DNA from: Bog-756 sp036553725
GTDB lineage: Bacteria; Actinomycetota; Acidimicrobiia; Acidimicrobiales; RAAP-2
Reading direction: 5' to 3'
Length of the DNA stretch: 28,398 nucleotides
Assembly (NCBI GenBank): GCA_036553725.1
Contig: DATBOO010000181.1
Location: 1-28,398 of the forward strand
In this document: positions 23,950 to 28,398 of the stretch, in pieces
Layout: each line of letters begins with the position of its first letter
Numbering within the stretch: position 1 is the first letter of the stretch
Program-made: the position numbers and the translations under genes
The notes under the pieces: generated by a model
Database searches by the model: none
The model's input: the letters and a program-made list of their open reading frames with translations, nothing else
What the model was told of the DNA's origin: nothing

Positions 23950-24492
23950 TCACGACAGGAGGCCGTCGACCGAGGCCCGCCCCGTCTTGTGGCGGTCGAC
24001 CAGCTCCGCCTGCAGTGCGTCGATCCGCTCGTGCATTGCCCGCCGGTCGGCGGAAACCCGGCTCTCGATGGCCTCGAGTCGGCCGGCGAGGTCGTTCAGC
24101 TGATCGGTCCCCAGCTCCGCGAGCGTGCCGATCTCCCCTACTCCGAGCACCGAGTCGAGCTCAGCGGTGAGATCGGACTCCTCGGTGTCGGGAGATAGCA
24201 GCTGGGGCAGATGGCCGGGCCCCGGCGGACGCCCCGGTCCCGACGACAGGATCCCGGGCAGGTCATCGACCAGAGCGGACAGGTCAGGGGCGCCGCCCGA
24301 CCCTGCGTGCTCGAGGTAGGTGTGGACGATGTCGAGGCGACCCTGGACCAGCCGCCGGAGATAGGAGAGGGCGACCTCGGCTTCTTGGCATTCGGTCCGC
24401 ATGGAGCGGATTTCGGCCAGGGACCTGGTCTCGATTCCGTCGAGGTAGGTGCTGGCCAGAATGCGGTCGCGTTCATCCTTGTGGCTTGGCAT
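23950..24492 (-). CDS. RsiG-like c-di-GMP-binding anti-sigma factor (single motif)
   Basis: A 180-residue, mostly helical protein. Residues 34-60 include E39-x3-S43-x2-R46-x3-Q50-x3-D54, an exact match to the c-di-GMP-binding signature of Streptomyces RsiG, the anti-sigma factor that holds sigma-WhiG when loaded with c-di-GMP. Streptomyces RsiG has two copies on two helices. Here there is one, as in the homodimeric RsiG known from Rubrobacter. The C-terminal helix (about 128-170) is a likely coiled coil with only a degenerate version of the motif. A Pro/Gly-rich loop (70-105) separates the helices. The ATG at 24492 lies inside the end of sodX (20-nt overlap) and 8 nt after a TACCAT hexamer. 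No sigma factor gene is in the window, so the partner is not identified. Confidence 0.75.
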   Translation of the reverse strand: MPSHKDERDRILASTYLDGIETRSLAEIRSMRTECQEAEVALSYLRRLVQGRLDIVHTYLEHAGSGGAPDLSALVDDLPGILSSGPGRPPGPGHLPQLLSPDTEESDLTAELDSVLGVGEIGTLAELGTDQLNDLAGRLEAIESRVSADRRAMHERIDALQAELVDRHKTGRASVDGLLS

Positions 24493-24907
24493 CAGGCCCG
24501 ATGGTACTCCCCGGCCATGGGCCGGGGCCGCTCCGCCCGGCCGGGGCGTATCGGTACACGGCTCGGCCGACCACCGATGTCCTGGGCACCGGCCCGAATT
24601 GCCGGCTGTCCGTGCTGGCGTCGGGGGCGTCGCCAGCGACCTCGAGCGTGCCCTTCGGGCGATCGACGGCGATCACCCGCTTGATCAGGACCCGAGATGG
24701 CTCCCTCGGGTCACGAACGGCGATGATCTGCCCGGGCCGGGGCCACCGGGGGCGCGACCAGGGCCGGGACACCACTACCAGCCGGTCACCGGGAAGGAAG
24801 GCCGGGCTCATCGAGCCGCCGATCACCTCGACCCGCCGGAACGACCGCCACGCCACGGCTAGAGCGGCTGCGGCCCCGGCGGCCGCCATTACCCGGTATT
24901 TGTCCAT
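24473..24907 (-). CDS. sodX: nickel-type superoxide dismutase maturation protease (S26 family)
   Basis: A 144-residue S26 signal-peptidase-like protease that removes the propeptide of Ni-SOD so that the N-terminal nickel hook can form. The catalytic Ser is S32 in GGSMSPAFLPGDRLVV and the Lys is K76 in VLIKRVIAVD. The segment GDAPDASTDSRQFGPVP is the conserved beta-domain region. A short hydrophobic N-terminus (residues 6-20) could anchor it to the membrane. It diverges from sodN across a 201-bp gap, the usual partner arrangement. Its last 20 nt contain the start of the RsiG-like gene. The ATG at 24907 has no clear ribosome-binding sequence. Confidence 0.93.
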   Translation of the reverse strand: MDKYRVMAAAGAAAALAVAWRSFRRVEVIGGSMSPAFLPGDRLVVVSRPWSRPRWPRPGQIIAVRDPREPSRVLIKRVIAVDRPKGTLEVAGDAPDASTDSRQFGPVPRTSVVGRAVYRYAPAGRSGPGPWPGSTIGPDAKPQG

Positions 24908-24986
24908 CGCTCACTCACGTGGCCCACCTCGCCGGCCCGGTCGAGCGCGGAAGCTTGTGGGCGATCCCCGGCGCGGCCGCTGCATC

Positions 24987-25024
24987 AACCTGGGTGTTCG
25001 CGGGACGACGAACCTGGGTAAGGT
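24987..25024 (+). promoter_or_regulatory. candidate sodN promoter with palindrome and direct repeat
   Basis: In the sodX-sodN gap, AACCTGGGT occurs twice (24987-24995 and 25011-25019). Between them lies the inverted repeat GTTCG-N8-CGAAC (24996-25013). A TAAGGT hexamer (25019-25024) fits a -10 box about 85 nt before the sodN ATG. The palindrome sits where the -35 box should be, so a repressor or activator could bind there. It does not match the Streptomyces Nur box. The regulator is unknown. Confidence 0.4.
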
Positions 25025-25108
25025 GACCGAATAGGGCAACATGTCCCAGTCTGCACCAGGTGACGTCGTCGCCCGCCTGACCAAGCCGAAGACAAGAAGG
25101 AGTTCACC

Positions 25109-25525
25109 ATGCGCACCGCGGACCGCCTGCTCGCCATGATCGACCGCGTTTCCCCGCCCCGGGTTGTGCACGCTCACTGCGACCTTCCGTGCGGTGTCTA
25201 CGATCCGGCCCAGGCCCGCATCGAGGCCGAGTCGGTCAAGGCCACCATGGAAAAGTTCAACGGCTCCAAGGACGAGACCTTCAAGGTCCGGGCCACCATC
25301 ATCAAGGAGGAGCGGGCGGAGCTGGTCAAGCACCACCTCTGGGTGCTGTGGACCGACTACTTCAAGCCCGAGCACCTCGAGAAGCACCCCCAGCTTCACG
25401 ACCTGTTCTGGAAGGCCACCAAGACGGCGGGAGAGGCCAAGAAGACCAACGACGTGGCCGTGGGGGAGAAGCTGCTCGCTCAGATCGCTGAGATCGACGG
25501 GATCTTCTGGGAGACCAAGAAGTAG
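25109..25525 (+). CDS. sodN: nickel-containing superoxide dismutase
   Basis: A 138-residue Ni-SOD precursor that disproportionates superoxide. The 22-residue propeptide (MRTADRLLAMIDRVSPPRVV then HA) ends just before the nickel hook HCDLPCGVY. After cleavage by SodX, His23 becomes the free N-terminal ligand, with C24 and C28 as the thiolate ligands. The remaining 110 residues are a four-helix bundle (KATMEKFNG to IAEIDGIFWETKK). An AAGGAG ribosome-binding sequence lies 7 nt before the ATG at 25109. No Fe- or Mn-SOD gene is in the window. The weak hairpin that follows may end the transcript. Confidence 0.97.
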   Translation: MRTADRLLAMIDRVSPPRVVHAHCDLPCGVYDPAQARIEAESVKATMEKFNGSKDETFKVRATIIKEERAELVKHHLWVLWTDYFKPEHLEKHPQLHDLFWKATKTAGEAKKTNDVAVGEKLLAQIAEIDGIFWETKK

Positions 25526-25526
25526 C

Positions 25527-25546
25527 GGGAGGGTACCTGCCCTCTC
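25527..25546 (+). terminator. weak hairpin after sodN
   Basis: GGGAGGG (25527-25533) can pair with CCCTCTC (25540-25546) around a 6-nt loop, one pair being G-T. It lies right after the sodN stop and before the convergent beta-helix gene. There is no T-run, so this is only a possible terminator. Confidence 0.3.
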
Positions 25547-25582
25547 ACACGACCCTGGATTGGCCATCGTCGGCGGGGGCGG

Positions 25583-27199
25583 TCACGGGATGATGGTGAC
25601 CGTGGAAGCCGCGTCGTTGACTCCGAGCGGGGCCACCACTGTCGAGTCGTCGAAGGTCAGGTGCGCGCCGTCGAGCGCCGCCCACGCTCCGCTCTTCGGC
25701 GGCCCCTCGGACGGTCGGCGGCCAAAGGTGACGCCGTTGAATGTGAGGTTCCCAGGGCCGTCCATCCAGATCCCTGCGGGCGGCGTGCCGCTGAATCTGT
25801 TCCTCATAACAACGCTTCCGCGATTGAAGGTGACGGGCTGACCCGACCGGGCAGCTGCCCGGACGAGCCCGATGTCACCGGAGAAGTGCGAGTCATTGAG
25901 GGTCACCGGGCCGGCGAGAGTCCCCTGCATGAGGATGCCCTTGCTCCCGCCGGCTCGATTGATGGTGATGTTGCCCGCCCCGATCCCCGTGAGGTCGCTC
26001 TCGAAGTCCCAGCCCGCATCCGCCGACGAATTGATGGTGACGTCGTTCAGCGTGGAGGCGGTGGCGTAGGCCAGGGTGACCCCCTGGCGTCCGGCTTTGT
26101 TGATCGTGTAGCCGTTGACCGCGAGATTGGTGGTGGGCGGGTAGCCGGGCTGGAATCCGAGGATCAGTCCGTCACCGTAGGTGTTGTTGGTGCTGACATT
26201 GTCGAGGGTCACGTTGGCACTCGAGAGAATCCGTATGCCTTCCTCGTTCACCCATGGCAGTCCGCGATAGCCGCCCCCGAAGTTCAGGCCGTTGAGGACC
26301 ACGTTGCTGATGGTGACGTTCGAGGTGTCCTTGATACGGAAGATCGGTTCGACATTGTCGGTGGCCCCTTCGGCGTGGAGAGCGTCCTTGGACTCGGCAT
26401 TGACATGGTCGTTGTAGGTCCCGCCATTGATCGTGACGGGCTTGGTGATCAGGATGCCGGCAGTCTTGTAGCACCCGGAGCCGTTGAACACGCCACCCGC
26501 CGGCAACGCGGCGATGGCCGCGGCCGGATCAGGCTTACACCGCGCTTTCTCCCGCGGAGCGGCCGGGGCAGGGATCGGCGGCGGCGGCGCGCTGGGCACC
26601 ACGGCTGCCAGCGGGTTCGGACTCGATCCAGTCCCTGCGGGCTGGGTGGTGGTCGTCGGCGCCGGCACCGTCGTCGTGGTCACGGCCGGCACCGTCGTTG
26701 ACGGCTGTGGCGGCCCCGGAGCCGGCTTCGGCCCGGCTCCGGGGCCGCCGAGCCCTTGGGTGGTCGTGGTGGTGGTCGACAGCGTGGTCGTGATCGGTAC
26801 CGGCAACGTCGTGGTGGGCGCCGGCAAGGTGGTGGTGGTGGTCGGCGACGGCACCGTCGTCGTGGTCACGACCGGGACCGTCGTCGTGGACGTCGGGGAC
26901 GGGGGGACGGTGGGCGAGGTCAGCGAGCCCGAACGGATCCGCGTGCTGAGCCCGACAGCGACCCCGCGGGGCGACGTAGCCTCCGGCCGAGCCGTGGCGC
27001 TGAGTTCGACCGCCGTCGCTGTCAATCCGGCGGCCGATACGGCTGCGACTGCGACGACGACCGCCACCAGGCGAAGACGGCTTTCTCTGCGGTACTGGTG
27101 CGGTGAGTCGCACGTCCGCGCATCCCGGCTGTGCCCCAAGTTGTCCTCCGACTCGCAGAGGCCGGAGCAACTCGTCAGACAGCCCCGATCTCGGCGCAT
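25583..27199 (-). CDS. secreted right-handed beta-helix protein with Thr/Pro mucin-like linker
   Basis: A 538-residue protein. Residues about 38-66 (RRESRLRLVAVVVAVAAVSA and on) form a signal peptide behind an unusually long N-region. Residues about 95-200 are a Thr/Pro/Val-rich linker with repeats such as TTTTVPAPTTTT, a likely glycosylated stalk typical of Acidimicrobiia surface proteins. From about residue 215 comes a parallel beta-helix with many Asn/Thr-rich rungs (TSNVTISNVVLNGLN, SANVTLDNVSTNNTYGDG), similar to pectate-lyase-fold proteins. Two Cys (KARCKPD and GSGCYKT) flank its cap. No catalytic residues can be assigned, so substrate and function are unknown; cell-wall or polysaccharide binding is possible. 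The ATG at 27199 lacks a ribosome-binding sequence and an internal TTG is an alternative. Confidence 0.8.
   Translation of the reverse strand: MRRDRGCLTSCSGLCESEDNLGHSRDARTCDSPHQYRRESRLRLVAVVVAVAAVSAAGLTATAVELSATARPEATSPRGVAVGLSTRIRSGSLTSPTVPPSPTSTTTVPVVTTTTVPSPTTTTTLPAPTTTLPVPITTTLSTTTTTTQGLGGPGAGPKPAPGPPQPSTTVPAVTTTTVPAPTTTTQPAGTGSSPNPLAAVVPSAPPPPIPAPAAPREKARCKPDPAAAIAALPAGGVFNGSGCYKTAGILITKPVTINGGTYNDHVNAESKDALHAEGATDNVEPIFRIKDTSNVTISNVVLNGLNFGGGYRGLPWVNEEGIRILSSANVTLDNVSTNNTYGDGLILGFQPGYPPTTNLAVNGYTINKAGRQGVTLAYATASTLNDVTINSSADAGWDFESDLTGIGAGNITINRAGGSKGILMQGTLAGPVTLNDSHFSGDIGLVRAAARSGQPVTFNRGSVVMRNRFSGTPPAGIWMDGPGNLTFNGVTFGRRPSEGPPKSGAWAALDGAHLTFDDSTVVAPLGVNDAASTVTIIP
26640..26905. repeat. 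degenerate low-complexity repeats coding the TTTTVP linker
   Basis: The plus strand is a run of GTGGTG/GTCGTC triplets that on the coding strand give Thr, Val and Pro codons. One segment, GGCACCGTCGTCGTGGTCAC, recurs at about 26664 and 26850. The repeats are in frame and restricted to the linker, so expansion by slippage is likely. Confidence 0.75.
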
Positions 27200-27334
27200 C
27201 TGATTCGACAGCCCGGCTGACTCGTGGAGTCCCGTGGTTCTGCGTCCCCCCCTCGCGGAGGGTTTGCCCTTATCGTCCGTGCGCCCCGGAGCAGCAAACT
27301 CTGGAGCCGCTGAAAGGCTACCTGCTGGTTCGCG

Positions 27335-27351
27335 CCGTCCACAAGGGACGG
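27335..27351. other. short perfect hairpin in the gap before the beta-helix gene
   Basis: CCGTCC (27335-27340) and GGACGG (27346-27351) form a 6-bp perfect stem around a 5-nt loop. It lies between two minus-strand genes, so it is either a terminator part for the DksA-like gene or a leader structure of the beta-helix gene. No T-run follows on either strand. Confidence 0.3.
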
Positions 27352-27390
27352 AGCCGGAATTGGCGCCAGTGCCGTCGTGACGCCGGGACT

Positions 27391-27422
27391 CTGATCCCGG
27401 GACCGTCCGGTCTTCGGATCAG
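27391..27422 (-). terminator. strong nested hairpin at the end of the DksA/TraR-like gene
   Basis: CTGATCC (27391-27397) pairs with GGATCAG (27416-27422), and inside it GACC (27401-27404) pairs with GGTC (27409-27412). The outer arm includes the stop codon of the minus-strand gene. This is the best terminator candidate in the window, though no T-run follows it. Confidence 0.5.
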
Positions 27423-27682
27423 CCGGGCGAGACGCAGGCGGAGCAGGATCTCACCGTGGGGGAATCCGCGAGACGGGCGTCCTCGATCGGTGTCCCGCAG
27501 GACTCACACAGGCCATAGGTGCCGTCGTCGAGCCGGGTGAGCGCCCCTTCGACCTCGTCGAGGAGGTCGTCGACCGCGTCGATGGACACCTCGGACGTAT
27601 GGAAGCCGTCAGGGACCGAGCCACTACCGCCATTGTCGGTGCGTTGCTCGGGCGCTTGGACTGGGGCCTCGTCGGTCTCCAT
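27419..27682 (-). CDS. DksA/TraR-type zinc-finger protein
   Basis: An 87-residue protein with a C-terminal C4 zinc finger: CESC, then 17 residues, then CSAC (YGLCESCGTPIEDARLAD to RSCSACVSPG). The preceding helix DDLLDEVEGALTRLDDGTYG is the usual TraR/DksA lead-in. The first 35 residues are acidic and Gln/Gly-rich. It lacks the long coiled-coil of true DksA, so action at the RNA polymerase secondary channel is uncertain. The ATG at 27682 is chosen because it lies 7 nt after a TACGCT hexamer; a longer upstream frame runs antisense to the divergent neighbour. Confidence 0.85.
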   Translation of the reverse strand: METDEAPVQAPEQRTDNGGSGSVPDGFHTSEVSIDAVDDLLDEVEGALTRLDDGTYGLCESCGTPIEDARLADSPTVRSCSACVSPG

Positions 27683-27689
27683 GGACGGG

Positions 27690-27695
27690 AGCGTA
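27690..27695 (-). promoter_or_regulatory. predicted -10 hexamer TACGCT of the DksA/TraR-like gene
   Basis: TACGCT on the minus strand ends 7 nt before the ATG at 27682, predicting a leaderless mRNA. It faces away from the plus-strand hexamer at 27718-27723, only 22 bp away. Confidence 0.5.
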
Positions 27696-27717
27696 CCCGC
27701 CTCGGAACGCTGACCCG

Positions 27718-27723
27718 TAGGGT
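27718..27723 (+). promoter_or_regulatory. predicted -10 hexamer TAGGGT of the class-V PLP enzyme gene
   Basis: TAGGGT ends 7 nt before the GTG at 27731, again predicting a leaderless mRNA. Its -35 region would overlap the -10 and start of the divergent gene, so the two promoters probably compete. Confidence 0.5.
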
Positions 27724-27730
27724 TGACAAC

Positions 27731-28398
27731 GTGGAACCCAGCCCCGACTCCGGTGCCCAGCGCCCCCGACACGAGACGGATGCCCTGGCCAGCCTGGTCG
27801 GCGCCGGCCAGCTGGTGCCCTGTGTCGACGGGATCGATCGGCCCGCCGTCGAGCTGGACCAGGCGGCCTCCACCCAGGCCCACCCCGATGCCTCCGCCCG
27901 GGTGGCGGAGTTCCTCCCCTGGTACTCGAGTGTGCATCGGGGGGCCGGCTACCGGTCCCGGCATGCCACCGTCGCCTACGAGCGAGCGCGCCGGGCCGTC
28001 CTCGAGTTCGCGGGTCGTTCGCCGGAAGGGCCCGATGTGGCCATCTTCTGCAGGGACACCACCGAGGCCATCAATCACCTGGCTTACCGTCTGGACCTCC
28101 GGTCCGGGGACGTGGTGGTGACCACCGTGGTGGAACACCATGCCAATCTGCTGCCCTGGGGGCGGATGGCCACCCGCCGCTACGTGGAGTGCTCCACTGA
28201 TGGGACCTTTACCGTCGACGACGTGTGCGCGGCGCTCGACAGCGGTGAAGGCCCGCCGGCCCTGCTGGCGTTGACCGGGGCCTCCAATGTGACCGGGTGG
28301 TTGCCCCCTCTCGAGGCCATCATCGACGCCGCCCATGAGCGGGGCGTGCGCGTGGTGGTCGACGCGGCGCAACTGGCACCCCACCGACCGCTCCCGGC
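27731..28398 (+). CDS. class-V aminotransferase / cysteine desulfurase-like PLP enzyme (N-terminal part, runs off the right edge)
   Basis: The frame is open from GTG at 27731 to the window end (222 codons), about half of a typical enzyme of this fold. Near residue 42 is LDQAASTQAHPDA, and FLPWYSSVHRGAGYRSRHAT follows, the normal N-terminal pattern of SufS/CsdA-like proteins. TTEAINHLAYRL is the PLP phosphate region, VVEHHANLLPW (about 135-146) carries the His that stacks on PLP, and VVDAAQLAPHRP (about 209-220) holds the Asp that binds the pyridine nitrogen. The PLP Lys and the reactive Cys lie beyond the window, so desulfurase activity cannot be confirmed. Selenocysteine lyase or another class-V enzyme remains possible. 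Confidence 0.85.
   Translation, partial: MEPSPDSGAQRPRHETDALASLVGAGQLVPCVDGIDRPAVELDQAASTQAHPDASARVAEFLPWYSSVHRGAGYRSRHATVAYERARRAVLEFAGRSPEGPDVAIFCRDTTEAINHLAYRLDLRSGDVVVTTVVEHHANLLPWGRMATRRYVECSTDGTFTVDDVCAALDSGEGPPALLALTGASNVTGWLPPLEAIIDAAHERGVRVVVDAAQLAPHRPLP

Noticed and set aside
1..28398. tRNA, rRNA, insertion sequences, prophage or integrase genes
   Set aside because: No cloverleaf-like tRNA sequence, rRNA segment, transposase or terminal inverted repeat was recognised on either strand.

Overview
This window looks like a chromosomal segment from a high-GC Gram-positive bacterium of the phylum Actinomycetota. The G+C content appears to be about 70%, GTG starts are frequent, and genes sit in tight operons joined by GTGA/ATGA overlaps. 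Three gene groups point to Actinomycetota: an MshA-type mycothiol glycosyltransferase, a nickel superoxide dismutase with its maturation protease, and a geranylgeranyl (menaquinone) reductase next to the nuo operon. The Thr/Pro/Val 'TTTTVP' linker of a secreted protein recalls class Acidimicrobiia. That class assignment is an inference, not proven. Almost every gene is housekeeping. I see no insertion sequence, phage, CRISPR array, tRNA or rRNA.

Layout. (1) 1-8066, minus strand: respiratory complex I genes in canonical order nuoA-B-C-D-E-F-G, with the first codons of nuoH at the left edge. (2) 8191-9579, plus strand: a menaquinone/geranylgeranyl reductase, divergent from nuoA. (3) 9573-9640: four 17-bp tandem repeats between convergent genes. 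(4) 9634-12066, minus: a large Pro/Ala-rich membrane-anchored protein of unknown function. (5) 12436-18737, minus: a tetrapyrrole operon, hemA-hemC-cobA-hemD-hemB-hemL, preceded by the redox sensor gene rex (18960-19709). A possible Cys-containing leader peptide lies between rex and hemA. (6) 19781-23382, minus: a SAM hydroxide adenosyltransferase, proC, a YbjN-like protein and mshA. (7) 23412-24907, minus: an XRE regulator, a protein carrying the complete single c-di-GMP-binding signature of RsiG anti-sigma factors, and the Ni-SOD maturation protease sodX. sodN diverges on the plus strand (25109-25525). (8) 25583-27199, minus: a secreted beta-helix protein with a mucin-like linker. (9) 27419-28398: a DksA/TraR zinc-finger protein and a divergent class-V PLP enzyme that runs off the right edge.

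How the genes fit together. Complex I reduces menaquinone, whose side chain the neighbouring reductase probably modifies. The hem operon supplies haem for the respiratory chain, and rex next to it is a likely NADH/NAD+ sensor for this set. SodN/SodX and MshA cover oxidative and thiol stress, and the RsiG-like protein would link this locus to c-di-GMP signalling.

The most notable patterns are two. First, a TANNNT hexamer lies 6-9 nt upstream of a start codon at eight places, which suggests many leaderless transcripts. Second, the single-motif RsiG-like gene begins inside sodX and has its own such promoter there.
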